Part shown: positions 12,001-22,800 of the stretch, piece after piece
How positions within the stretch are numbered: the first letter of the stretch is position 1
How the letters are laid out: each line of letters opens with the position of its first letter
Assembly (NCBI GenBank): GCA_965644315.1
Contig: CBFFRQ010000042.1
Coordinates: 248,001 to 312,000, forward strand
Reading direction: 5' to 3'
Source of the DNA: Caecitellus pseudoparvulus
Taxonomy: Eukaryota; Bigyra: Bicosoecida
Length of the DNA: 64,000 nucleotides
Program-made: the position numbers and the translations under genes
The notes under the pieces: generated by a model
The model's input: the letters and a program-made list of their open reading frames with translations, nothing else
Databases searched by the model: none
What the model was told of the DNA's origin: nothing

Positions 12001-14859
12001 CCAGAGGACGAGGGCAGCGCAGCCACGTGTGAGTTCCCTCAGCACCGATGGGTTGCCTTGAGTGCGCCCCCCAAGAAGTCAGGAAAGGTGCGTCTGGGCA
12101 CCCCTGGCTCTGGGGCGTTCCTCGGTGCCTTCGAGCACGATGTGGATGCTGCGGCTGCGTATGACAGGGAGGCCGTCCGAGCAGCGGGCCTGTCTGCCAA
12201 AGTCAACTTTCCCTGTGATTGGGGCTTGCCGCCCTCTGCAGCGGCTCGCAAGGTACAGAAAGCAAAGAAACAGGCCGATGGCAGCAGGTCCTTGCTCTCA
12301 GAGGAAGACGAAGAGGAGGCGGGTGAGGAGGTGAGCGATGCACAAGGCGCTTCTCGGCGCTTGACCCAGCTCAAGGCACAGACTTTGGCCTCACGTGTGC
12401 CATCTGCGGATGGACGAACGTCTGTTTCTCACCAGCGGGGAGAACCAGGCACTGCGCCGCGCGGGGCGCTGCGAGCACGCTCATGGTATGCCGGGGTGAC
12501 CCCTGTGTGGATACCCGACGGGGACGGGCACGCCTTGCGTTGGTCAGCGAGGATTTTGGACGCTGAGACGCAGCAAGTCGCACAGCTGGGCATGTTCGAG
12601 AAGGAAGAAGACGCGGCCCGAGCGTTCGACCAAGAGGCGTACTTGCGCCAGCCTCAAGCAGCCAAGTTGAATTTCCCTGAAGAGTGGGGGCACAGTGCGG
12701 TGTCGCGGGCCGTCAAGAAAGGCGCCCATACCTGCAGCCCTGCTGTGGCGCGAGCCGTCGCAGCGGGCGAGCCTTGCACCTCTCCCCGGCAGCAAGATGC
12801 CGCATTGGATCGTGGGCTCGATGCGACGTGCTCCTTCTTGCGGGGGTGCTTCCCGTGCGTCCCTCCAACGCAGCAGCACTGGACGCTGCGGGGCGTGTTG
12901 CGTGGAGCAGGCGGCGGGTGGGCAGCGGAGGTACGCCTGCCAAGGCAGCTCCTGGGCAGGGGCAGAGGCGGCGACTCAGTCCCGCTCCGCTTGGGGCTGT
13001 ATGCTGTTGCCCGCAATGCCGCATGTGTGGCAGACTTCTTCACAGTCGCCTTCTTGGGTCCGAAGGACAGCGCCGGCTTGCTCAACTTCCCGGATCTGTT
13101 GCCGTCTCACGTAGCCCAACTGCACAGTGGGTGTGCCTTGCCGGCACAGTGGATCCAGTCGCCCACTGCTATTCCCGAGTGTGTTCCTACTGCTGCAGTG
13201 AGGCGGCTGGCTCTGCAGCGTGCTGCACACCTGGGCCTGGGCTCAGGGGTGTTGCTGGGACCACCTCCCTTGCCGGGCATCACAGTTCCTGGTCCGGCTC
13301 CGCTTGGCGTGGAAGAGGAGGCGGCCGGAGACGAAGTGCAGGCGGAAGGTGCTCCGCAGGCCGCTGCCGCTGTGTCGTCTGGGGATGCGACAGAGGCCAG
13401 CCATGGAGGTCGCAAGCGCAGCCGAGGGGGCGAGCCCATGCCTACCACTCCAGACAGCCCAAGCTCTGCGAAACAGCATGGGAGCGACGTTCGAACCGAC
13501 GCGCCGCGCCGCACCACAGAGAGCAGTGCTGACGCCAGCGGCGCAGGGGTGGAGCCACCCACTGCTCAGGCCCCGCTGCCCCCTCCACCCCTGCCAAGCA
13601 TTCCACCTGGTCCAGCAGGCCCAGACACGACCTTGATCAACAGCATGGCCAAAGCCGTCCTGACGGCTCTGTGGCCGCTGCGGAATGCCATGGCGTCCAG
13701 GCGGCTCGTGGGCACGACCTTGCCCCTGCCAGCCCACAACGGCATGGTGGACGCTCACTCTGCCACGGCGGTGGCAGCAGCTACTGCAGCAGGCTCAGCA
13801 CTTGGCCCTGCCGGGCTGGTCCCAGGCCCTGCTGGGGCGGGAGCCCCCTTGACCTCCTGGCTCGCAGCAGTGGAGCACCCTGACACAGAGCATGCGCCCC
13901 ACGCCCAAGCGCGGAGGCCCGTGCAGCCCCTGAACCACGGGGGCCTGGGCAGTACTGCTCCAGTTGGACCCCTGTCCGCCCTCGCTGTGATGGCGCAGTG
14001 TGCTGCAGGCACTGGGGGGCAGCCTGCGGAGACCGCCATCCGCCACATGCACCGCCAGCGCAAGCGGCAGCTGGAGTACGCCGAGGCATGTGGCATGACG
14101 CCGCCCAGCCAGCCCGTCAAGCGCACCCCGCGCGGCATGGACGTGTCAGGGGTGGTGGGCTGTCGCGGCGGCGCAGAGAGCACAGCCACGCGTCCCGCCC
14201 TCGGCACTGCCGCCCACGTCGTGGAGGCTGTGGACGGCGAGGGCAGTGAAGTGCTCGTTGAGGCGCCCCGTCTCGCAGCTGCGGCGTTTTCGTGGCCTGA
14301 GCAAGAGCCGCTGCCAGTGGCCGGGCTGGGGTGGGCCCACGGAGCCCAAGCTCGGCTCGCCCTGCCACACCAAGGCGCAGGCTGCGGTGCTCCGCGGGTG
14401 AGGGTGCGCTTGGCCGCCAGTGCTCAGGGCACGCGCGACGACGAGGCGGCGCCACATGGAGTCCTGCCTCTGAACCCTGTCAGCGTGGAGGATGGCCGAG
14501 CCGCCGTGACTCCGGCCGGTGGGGGTGGCTTGTGGGACACTTGGCTGGCACAGCCCTGTGGCGTGCCCTGCAGCATGGCTCCCTCGGCAGGCTATGCCCC
14601 GCACTACATCCCCAGCATGGTGTCTGCCGCCCCCGTGCTGTTCGCGCGGGGGGCAGAGGTGCTGCCCAACGCTCTGGGCAGCCGGGACTCTGCCGCACAC
14701 CTCCGGCGAGAGGCCCACGCGGCTGCCAACCGCTTGGCTCGCCTTCGCCTCTCACGGGTGGGGCCGCCCCACAACACAGGCGGGCCGGCGCCGGGGCCTG
14801 CGGGGGGGGCTGCCGTGGCTGCGCCAGTCGCGTCAGCGCCTACTGTGGGAGGGAGCTAG
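6076..14859 (+). CDS. Giant ELM2-SANT-PHD-AP2 chromatin/transcription regulator
   Basis: Proposed exons 6076-6369 and 6796-14859 encode 2785 residues. The N-terminus has an ELM2-like segment (RIGDDFQVSELP, then WSPWGGHSDEYDDFLSL). A SANT domain lies at about 299-353 (PWHKAEVLRFAAAFAKMG, then QTVSFYYGPW). ELM2-SANT pairs are scaffolds of histone deacetylase complexes (MTA, MIER, CoREST). A Cys/His-rich block at about 755-965 reads as an extended tandem PHD array, starting CALCGDGGDLVCCDG. Four AP2-like DNA-binding segments follow: about 1333-1395 (KYTGIKRVKAGRDKWFARIS ending YMNFPLG), 1846-1910 (ending KVNFPCDWG), 1992-2063 (ending KLNFPEEWG) and a weaker one at 2123-2200 (ending LLNFPDLL). 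The remainder is Ala/Pro/Gln-rich linker. The 426-nt first intron is long for this region and could hide a further exon. The product is probably a nuclear repressor or activator subunit. Confidence 0.8.
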
Positions 14860-14920
14860 CCTGGTCAATGAGGTAGCCAGCGACCAACAATGCATTGACG
14901 AGGGCCGGCTCCCAGCACGC

Positions 14921-15682
14921 TCAGTGGCCGGCAATGCTAAGCCCTGCCGGGTGCACGCCCTCCGCAGAAGTCTTCACGGCGATGGGCGCTGCGAATATGT
15001 CAAGGTACTCCTCCACAGACATGACCCTGTCGCTGCGACAGAAGGCGAGCAGACTGTCTTGGGAGGGAATGTGCTTGGGGTGGGTTTGGGGCAACCCGTC
15101 ACAGAACGCCTGCGCGTCACTGCGGGCTGCTGAGACGCCGGGGCATGCAGGCGCCAACGTGGACAGCTGCTGGTACAGTGCCAGGCTGGCTGTGGCTGTC
15201 GTACTGGAGTCCAAAGCCGCCGCCGTGGTGCCAGCGACGGGCTGCAGAGCCGCCACGAGCGGACGCTGGAACAGTGTCGTGGGGCAGTCCTCCACCGCCA
15301 TGACAACACGCAAGTTGGCGCAAACTGGCGCACCCTCATCAGATGTCACCGCGGCAGCCATGCGCCTGAGCAGCGTCACGACGATCTCCGGCGCAGCTTC
15401 GACAAAGTGCACCACCGTTACGCTTTGCACAAGAAGCAAGCCTCGCACTGCCGTTTCAGCTTCATCTGGGTCAGGGGCCACTTCCTCCACGAAGCTATGA
15501 AAGGTGTCCAGCACGTGTTGCGATGACGATCCCTCTGGGATCTCGGCAACATACAAACACCTCGTGAAGCTCGGCACCTGGGAAATTTCTTCCTCACCTC
15601 CACCTTCACCCTGCACTGTCTCCACGACCCTCACACGCTCCAGCACCGTGTCCAGCAGAGATTTACTCGCACTCAGGTCCAT
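14921..15682 (-). CDS. TEX47-like (BLUF-fold-like) protein
   Basis: A single exon of 253 residues. The core runs from RCLYVAEIPEGSS through GLLLVQSVTVVHFVEAAPE and VVTLLRRMAA to VCANLRVVMAVEDCPTTLFQ. This strand-helix-strand order, with the VVHFVEA strand and a late strand ending in a short acidic/hydrophobic segment, resembles the TEX47 (C7orf62) family of animals and flagellated protists, which have a BLUF-like ferredoxin fold without evident flavin residues. The human relative has about the same length. Assignment is by recall of the pattern, so only moderate. If correct it suggests a cilium or flagellum in the life cycle. It is convergent with the ELM2/AP2 gene, with a 61-nt gap. Confidence 0.5.
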   Translation of the reverse strand: MDLSASKSLLDTVLERVRVVETVQGEGGGEEEISQVPSFTRCLYVAEIPEGSSSQHVLDTFHSFVEEVAPDPDEAETAVRGLLLVQSVTVVHFVEAAPEIVVTLLRRMAAAVTSDEGAPVCANLRVVMAVEDCPTTLFQRPLVAALQPVAGTTAAALDSSTTATASLALYQQLSTLAPACPGVSAARSDAQAFCDGLPQTHPKHIPSQDSLLAFCRSDRVMSVEEYLDIFAAPIAVKTSAEGVHPAGLSIAGH

Positions 15683-16396
15683 GGCAACTGGAGCTGCGAT
15701 GAGGAGCTAATTGCTCGAAGAAATGCCAGCGCAGGCCAGGACGTCTGCCGAAACGCAATTTCCGCACCCAGCGGCGGGCGGCAAGCCGCCGAATTGAGTG
15801 CACGGACTCAGGAAGGCGCGCAGTGTTGCACAGGTTGGTGATATCAATGCCGCACTATTCGCAGATAGTCTGTTTTGCTTGAAGTTGCTCCATAGTGTCT
15901 CTCCCAGGTTGCAGCTTACCTAAGCGAAGCGACAAGCAGCACGCGCCGGAGGCAGGCCGGTTCCCACACCTAAGACGGATTCCTGCCTTGCTGAGGAGTC
16001 GCCGAGAGCGTCTTTTAGCCTTCGGGATGGATTCAGTGCCAGGTCCTCCAGGTAGTTACAATGGACGGCACAAATAAGTCCAGCCCATGAGCCTGCGGAA
16101 ATAGCAAACACATGGCAAGCGGCAAGGTTGACACCTGGCAAAGCCTACCATTCAAATTCCACCGTGCGCTACTCCCCAAGTTGACTGCGGTACAGGATAG
16201 AGCACCCCGTGGCCTTCTTCTCTTGCTGCCCAGCAAGCACGCCAAAAAAGGCCTGGCTGCTGACGGAGTTGGTGCAAGGCGTGTCGACTGAACGTGAGGT
16301 GTGCTCGACGGACCACCATGCGGGCCTGCAACGCACACATATGCTCCCAACCCACACCACAGGTTGTTCCTTTGGGCTTTTAAGCTGCTGAATAGC
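15683..16396. other. Intergenic region between divergent genes
   Basis: This 714-base stretch separates the TEX47-like gene (minus) from the EF-hand gene (plus). Only short open frames without credible composition occur in it. I looked for tRNA cloverleaf landmarks (T-loop GGTTCGAATCC, paired ends) and found no convincing one. It presumably carries two promoters and 5' leaders. Confidence 0.4.
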
Positions 16397-17034
16397 ATGG
16401 CTGCTGCCAAGACTGGTGCAGAGCGTTTCACAGGTGAGGGAGGTGCAGTGCACCCTCCACGGCAACCAGGGCATGCAGGGCCACGTGCCGCTGCTGACTG
16501 GGCCATCCCGGGCTGCAGATGCTACGGCAGTCGCAGTTATTTAACCTTATTTGCTGTGCCTGTGTTCTCATGCCCCGTCGCCGCGCCGCTGCAGAGGAGG
16601 AGCGTGTGGCGTACAGGGTGGTGTTTGACAAGTATGACGCCGATGGCAGTGGCGCCGTGGACGGCGCAGAGCTCAAGTCGGTGTTTGCGGAATGCGGCCA
16701 GCAACTCACAGACGAAGAGGTGAAGGACCTCATGCAGGAGTTCGACGACGACGGCAACGGTGAGCTGGAGTTCAAGGAGTTCTTGGAGATGATGTCCAAG
16801 TTGGTGGCGGGCCCTACGACAGAGCAGCTGCTGGACGAGATGTTCAAGCTGTTCGACACGAACAAGGACGGCTTCATTGACGCGGGGGAGATGAAGGCTG
16901 TGATGAAGGAGGTGGGCCAGACCCTCACCACGGCGGAGGCCCAGGCTATGCTGGACGAGGGCAGCGGCGGCAGCGGCAAGGTGGACAAGGCAGTGTTTGC
17001 CAAGCTCTGCGCCGACCTCATCAAGCTGGAGTGA
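16397..17034 (+). CDS. Calmodulin-like EF-hand protein, 158 aa
   Basis: Exons 16397-16433 and 16595-17034 are separated by a 161-nt intron (CACAG|GTGAGG..GCAG). Three canonical EF-hand loops are visible: DKYDADGSGAVDGAE at about 20-34, EFDDDGNGELEFKE at 57-70 and KLFDTNKDGFIDAGE at 95-110, each with acidic residues at loop positions 1, 3, 5 and 12. A fourth helix-loop-helix ends in DEGSGGSGKVDKAVF, where the loop has lost most calcium ligands. The layout of two lobes joined by a short linker (KLVAGPTTEQ) matches the calmodulin/troponin C/centrin superfamily. The protein is a cytosolic calcium sensor of unknown target. It is convergent with NPL4, 63 nt apart. Confidence 0.88.
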
Positions 17035-17097
17035 CGTTCGCAGGTGCAACGTGCGCAACTGTGTATTGGGCCCCTGAAATTTCACCCGTGTTCCACC

Positions 17098-18396
17098 TCA
17101 CCACTCCATGTCCGCATACGCCATGAGCATGAGCTTGTGCCCCTCCTCCAGCGTCTCAGCGCCGCTCAGCACAGCTTGGCTCAGTGCGGGCACGACGGGT
17201 GCCACCATTTCCACGCTCGCCAAGTGCACTAGTAGGTTGAAGTCTGCCAGGGCGGCCACGAGACCCATACCCTTCGCTTTGGCGTTCGTGAAGTAGGTCC
17301 GCACCTCCTCCCTCTGCACGGGGCGGCCGAGGCGGGAAGCCTTTGGAAACCCCGCACTTAAGCCGGACTCGTACTGGGCAACAGCTACATTCACGAGGAA
17401 CACAGTTGTCGGGAGGCTTTCTTGGGCCTTTGCTTCCATGATGACGTGAAACTTCGCAGAGCAGTCCAGTTCCCCAGGCTTCGACGGGTGCGGGGCCACT
17501 GCACCAGCTGCTAGCATTTCCATGAACTGGTCAGACACTTGGTACGCTTGCACGATGGCTTCCCCCTTCTCGTTTGCCGAGAGCCTGAAAATGGTGAAGG
17601 GGCTGTCCTTCCCTGCCCCCCCCTGCTTCATCGCCGCAGCGACGATCTCCTGGCCGCTAAGCAGGATGTCCTCATCACGAGGGGGGTGGGCGATGATCAT
17701 GCCGACACACACCAAGCCCAGTAAGTTTGCCACCACCCCCACCGCCTCGCCCTCCTCGCCAGCGTCGTGCTCTGTCCACCCCTGCGGCGTGTTCGTCTGA
17801 GGCGGCTCCCAGATGGCTGACGCTTTGATGCCACCGTCGCTGGTGAACCGACCATACAAGTAAGCGATACGGGATGTTTGGTATGCCAACCCTTGCAGGT
17901 ATGCTGTCAAGTCCTGGGCTGCGTTTGTGTCAATGGTTGCCTTGGTGCAGTGTGGCTTCTCCTGTGGGACAACCTTCCACTCCAGGCTGCGCTGCAGGTC
18001 CATGAAGTCCATCCAGTTCCACTGCTTCTGCATGTCCCGCATGCTGGGCACGCCTGGCTTGTACCCTCGAGCCTTTGCCAACTCCTCACTGGACATGTAC
18101 GTGATGCTTCCGTCAGCTGCCACCTTCTTCACAGAAGTGGCTGGGGCCACCTCGGCTTCGAAAGAAACAAATAGCATGAATCCATTGCTTGCACCCAGCT
18201 CCCCCAGAGTCGTGCTGTCTGGAAGCGCGCCTCCGCCCATGGACGTGGAAATGGCCTGCTCCTGGATGGACACCGCCTTCATCTCAAACACCCGCTGCTT
18301 CAGCTGCCCTACAGTCGTCGAACGGTCGACACCCGGAATTCGCCAAGTACCAGCTTTTCCCCGGAGTCGAACCAGGAAAGTATCTGCTGCCGCCAT
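17098..18396 (-). CDS. NPLOC4: NPL4, ubiquitin-binding cofactor of the CDC48/p97-UFD1 complex
   Basis: A single exon of 432 residues; the ATG at 18396 starts MAAADTFLVRLRGK, directly entering the ubiquitin-like/UBX-like domain (about 1-85, with TWRIPGVDRSTTVGQLKQRV). The NPL4 domain follows, including the MPN-like core with GLVCVGMIIAHPPRDEDILL and the C-terminal region through VALADFNLLVHLA. NPL4 with UFD1 recruits the AAA ATPase CDC48/p97 to ubiquitylated substrates in ER-associated and chromatin-associated degradation. At 432 residues it is shorter than the roughly 600-residue animal protein, lacks an obvious terminal NZF finger, and is close in size to plant NPL4. An earlier in-frame ATG at 18465 would add 23 residues of unlikely sequence. 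Confidence 0.88.
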   Translation of the reverse strand: MAAADTFLVRLRGKAGTWRIPGVDRSTTVGQLKQRVFEMKAVSIQEQAISTSMGGGALPDSTTLGELGASNGFMLFVSFEAEVAPATSVKKVAADGSITYMSSEELAKARGYKPGVPSMRDMQKQWNWMDFMDLQRSLEWKVVPQEKPHCTKATIDTNAAQDLTAYLQGLAYQTSRIAYLYGRFTSDGGIKASAIWEPPQTNTPQGWTEHDAGEEGEAVGVVANLLGLVCVGMIIAHPPRDEDILLSGQEIVAAAMKQGGAGKDSPFTIFRLSANEKGEAIVQAYQVSDQFMEMLAAGAVAPHPSKPGELDCSAKFHVIMEAKAQESLPTTVFLVNVAVAQYESGLSAGFPKASRLGRPVQREEVRTYFTNAKAKGMGLVAALADFNLLVHLASVEMVAPVVPALSQAVLSGAETLEEGHKLMLMAYADMEW

Positions 18397-18886
18397 GGTG
18401 ACCCGCTCAAACTGGGCGGCAGTGTCAGCTTGCGTGCAGTGAAACGCCAGCAGACGAAACGTCACTGGCCCCGCCGCACAGGCACCAACAACGTTAGCCG
18501 GGTGAAGTGGGGAGCGGGAGCAAGCAAATTTCTACGCGCAATTTGTGCCCGTCGATGAGGTGTGTCTGTCGGTCAAGCCTGTGCCCAAGCTCCGGTTCAT
18601 GAGCTCCCCCCCTGATGTCACGGCTGCTCTGCCTGCTGTGTGAGTCCTCGCCCGAGTGGACCCCTTCGGCCGCAAAACAGAACCACTTGAAAACCAACTC
18701 ACACCTAGAGAACCCTTGCGAGCACTCAGCTACCTTGCATACCTGCAGAGAGGCCTCAGACTCTGCTGCTGTCAGCCTCCTTCATCAGCCAGGCATCAGC
18801 CGATCTACCCAGGCTGCTCAGCGCTCCACAGGGCGAGCTTCTCCTTGATTCTTCCACGCACTTCCTTCTTATTACGATTCTTTGAC
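18397..18886. other. Divergent intergenic region
   Basis: These 490 bases separate the NPL4 start (minus) from the TTC36 start (plus). No credible exon, repeat or RNA gene is visible; presumably it is a bidirectional promoter and 5' leaders. Confidence 0.4.
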
Positions 18887-19814
18887 ATGGCAAGCTCCAC
18901 AGCTGCTCACACCGCGCAAGCGCCAGCTGCCACGAGTGAACCAGCTTCAGGCGGGGTGCCACTGGAAGAAGTGACGGGCGATGCAGCAGTACGTGTTGTC
19001 GCCGACTGCAGCTGCATGGCATTGCTCATCTCTTTCTTGGTTGAGTGCAGATTTTGAACTACATCTTTGATCCAAACAAGGCCTTCATCGCGAGTGCCGT
19101 TCCACTGCCCAAAACAGGCGAGTGCGGAAATTGACAATTGCCACGCGTGGCGAAGTTAACCTCCACCACACCTTGCTCGTTTTCACGCGCAGAACCAGAA
19201 GAGGCTGGCTCCACAACCGATGATGATTCCGTCAGGGCTGTGGAAAAAGAAGCAGTCGCTGCTGCTGAAGCTGGAGACTTGGAAAAGGCGCTGTCCACAC
19301 TCTCAGCTGGCCTGGAGAAGCACCCCGACCGGGGAAGCTTGCTCAACAACCGCGCTCAGGTACTTAGGTTGTTGGGGAAGAACGCAGATGCCGAGTTGGA
19401 CCTTGATAAGGCCATTGAAGTCGAAAGCGCTTGGATTGATTCCCACGAGGAGCTGAAAGGCTCCGCACAAGACAAGAGGTGTCGGCGGGTGCTGCAGCAA
19501 GCCTTCACTCAGCGTGCCATCTTGAAGCAGTGAGTTGCGCATGCAACCCGCGCTCCGGCTAAGTCGGTATGGTGTGATTTCTGCACCCCTGATTCCCTCA
19601 CAGCAAAGCCGGAGATTCCGCAGGGCAGGAAGCCGACATGGCTGCTGCTGCTGCGTACGGGAGTGCCATGGCACGCATGCTGACCTCTGAGACCAACCCG
19701 TACGCAGCCATGTGCCACACTGCGGTGGCAAAGATGATTGAGTCGCCGGAGGACGACAGTGCTGGTGCCATCGGGTCATTGGCAGCAGGTGCTGCAGCCA
19801 GCCCCAAGCCATGA
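18887..19814 (+). CDS. TTC36: TTC36-like tetratricopeptide protein
   Basis: Four exons, 18887-18988, 19051-19117, 19193-19529 and 19604-19814, give 238 residues with frame kept at every junction. Exon 2 encodes ILNYIFDPNKAF, matching the short conserved N-terminal box of TTC36 (VLQAIFNPDTPFG type). Exon 3 carries the TPR pairs (EAGDLEKALSTLSAGLEKHP, LLNNRAQVLRLLGKNADAEL). Exon 4 ends with the family hallmark TNPYAAMCHTAVAKM. TTC36 (HBP21) is a small cytosolic TPR protein thought to act as an Hsp70-binding adaptor. The intron after exon 2 appears to use a GC donor (ACAG|GCGAGT). The stop lies only 6 nt from the stop of the convergent repeat protein gene. Confidence 0.88.
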
Positions 19815-19820
19815 GCTCCG

Positions 19821-22800
19821 TCAATGCACACCTTGCTTCCGAGGCACGGCCCTCTCCGGCTCAGTACCTGGCCTAGAGATGCCAAAGTTTGCACGGGCAA
19901 GCACCTCAAGCGGGCTGCTGGACTCCTGCAGATGCTGGCCTGTTGGAGCAATTCGCGGCTTGGTCGGCGACTTTCGCAGCGCTCTCTCTCTAGGGTGCGA
20001 GTCGCCACCACCCACAACCAGCTCTCTCCTGTTCAACTCTCCATATAGCCGCTTTGCGAAGTGCACTCGAGCTGCCTCCTCGCTCGGGGGCCGTTCGTGG
20101 CGCTTGCCAAAGAAGACATTTCGCTCCCCATGCTTGGTGTACAAGGCGCGCCTTGCGCTTTGTTGCTGCTGGAGGGCATCCAGCTGTTTCGCTGCGTGGT
20201 ACTTGCGCATCAGACTTGCATGCGTTGGACTTGAAGCGTGCCTTGCAACCCCATTGCTTGTGTGCTCCCTGGGGTCAGCGCTCCCGTGGATGTCCATGCC
20301 AGACCCGTTCGAAATGTGCTGGCCCGGAGATTTCGCCTTGGCCTCCCGGAAGTCCTTAACCGCTCCTGAAACAGCAGCTGCTGCTGCCCGGACGCTGTTT
20401 AGAATGTCTGCCGTCTCTCCTGGGGGGGGCGGGGGTGGGGACCGCGCGGCTATGCTTGCCAGAGCAGCAACGGCTGCTGCTGTAGCTGAAGCCGGGCCGG
20501 AAATCGTACCTGGCGTGGCAAGCACATCAAGGTGTGGAGCCTTGGAACTAGGAGAAAATGAGCGATGGGGTGACGACTGGCGGGCGGAGTGCACAATGTC
20601 GAGGTATCGCTGCTGGGAAGGAGACCAACGGGGTGGAGGCGGCGGTGCACTAGCTAGACCTTGCGCTTTGGCCTCTGCAAACCACGGCTCTGAGAATGGA
20701 GGTGGTGGTAAGTGGCGGGTAATAGCTCGTGCTGTGCTTCCTGGGAGTCTCCAAGCTGGATCCGTCAAACGCTGCCATGCATCTGAAGGTGCCAGCTCCG
20801 GCCTGGCACCGCTTGAGCAGCGAAGAGTGGGGCCAGGGACACGAGTTTGCTGGTGCACGAATTTCACTTGCCCACCTTGAGCATGCAATCCTGGAATACG
20901 CAGTGCTTGACTATGCTGCCTGGATGGCGAAAATGCAATGCCTCCCCCCTTTCCGTGGCCACCCACAGAATGCCACAGGCGCTGAGAAGGTCGTGAGGGG
21001 CTGGAGGACCGCACTTCACCCTGAGTAAAGGAAGGGTCGGGCCGGGGATGGAACGCTGCTTCATCCTCTGAACTTTCCGGTGATGTGTCAGCCGAGCTGC
21101 TCGAAGAGCTTCTACTGCCAGGAGAGGGTGGCGCGTGTGGCTCGTTGCGCTGCGTTTCGGAAGGCCGTGCAGACGCCATCTCCAAAGTGGAAGGGGAAGC
21201 CTTGGGGGAGTCAGGAGCCGCCAGTGAAGCCATGTCTGTCACAGGGGTGGTCGTCGTGCTTTGGGATTGAGCTGGCAAGGCCACAACGGGGGTGATCTTC
21301 TGGACCTCCCGCACGGCGTCGCGAATCTGGACAAGGACACTCTCCTTGAACGCAAGAAACTGACTCGTTCGCTGCCGGCTTGCATCCTTCATGCGTCTCA
21401 AGTGTTCATCGTGCTCTCGTTTTCGAATGGAGGCCAGTGCCTGGTACTGCTCTTGGATGCGGCTGACTTTCTGCTCCCATTCGATCTGCTGAGAACGCAG
21501 GCGCTCAGAGAGGGCCTCAGCCTCAGCCTGGACATCTTGGACGCAGAATCCACTTGCCAAAACGTCCTTGAAGCTTTGAAGTGGACCCTTGCTCTGCTGC
21601 ACCTTCTCCTGCTGCCTTGGCCTTGGCAAGCTTGATGGCGCTTGGTCTTTCAGTCGGGGCTTTCGCTGCCCCATTCCTGGGGGCGGGGGCGGTCCAGGTA
21701 GAGCACCAAAGCCCAAGGGGCGCGGTGACCAACTTGCTCGCCTCTGTCGCTGCACTTCGCGCAATGTACTCCTTGCGGTGCTTTCAGCACTTAAGCTCTG
21801 CTCCTGTCCACTCTGCGGAGCTTCGAGGCCCAAGGGTGCTTGTTCGAGGCGACCAACAGGAGAGCCAGATAAACCCTCCAAGTCCCCTTGCTCTTTGGCC
21901 AAGATTGCCGTTGATTCCTTCTTCGGTTTCATGGGTGCGTCGTGGCCTCCAGAGAGTTTATCAGATTCCGAGCTCATTGGGCCTTCGAAGCCGTCTGGCA
22001 GGCTGCTGCTAGATTCCGGGTTGACAAGTGGTGGGCTGCTCTGAACATGAAGAGACGCCTCCTCTGGAATACTCTTGGGGGTCTCTATCCTATCGCGGCC
22101 CTTGCGCTTGCCAGACGGAGGCGGCGGCTTTCCATCTGGTGGATCAGATGGATTCCTGATGAGAACCAGCCCGGGCGGGGGCAATGTAGCCGTTGGAAGC
22201 TCTGCATCCAGTGCCTCGACCGTCTGCTCCTTACTCTGAACAGAACGTAGCGAGATGTCTCCAGACTGAGGCTTAGGGACTTTGGGGCTCGACAAAGCGT
22301 CTGAACCGATACCAACGGAAGGGGCACCTGCCACACTCAACCCAGACAACGGTTCAGGAGGGGTTGCTACATCACCCTCATGACCACATCCTTCCCTATC
22401 AATCCCATCATCATCTGCCTTCCCGCCCGATGGCGGGGGTCCACGAGGTGTCGGCGTGGCCTTGCTGCCCGATGGCGGGGGTCCACGAGGTGTCGGCGTG
22501 GCCTTGCTGCCCGATGGCGGGGGTCCACGAGGTGTCGGCGTGGCCTTGCCGCCCGATGGCGGGGGTCCACGAGGTGTCGGCGTGGCCTTGCTGCCCGATG
22601 GCGGGGGTCCACGAGGTGTCGGCGTGGCCTTGCCGCCCGATGGCGGGGGTCCACGAGGTGTCGGCGTGGCCTTGCCGCCCGATGGCGGGGGTCCACGAGG
22701 TGTCGGCGTGGCCTTGCCGCCCGATGGCGGGGGTCCACGAGGTGTCGGCGTGGCCTTGCCGCCCGATGGCGGGGGTCCACGAGGTGTCGGCGTGGCCTTG

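Noticed and set aside
15683-16396. Possible tRNA or small RNA gene
   Set aside because: No cloverleaf pairing or B-box-like GGTTCGAATCC found by eye.
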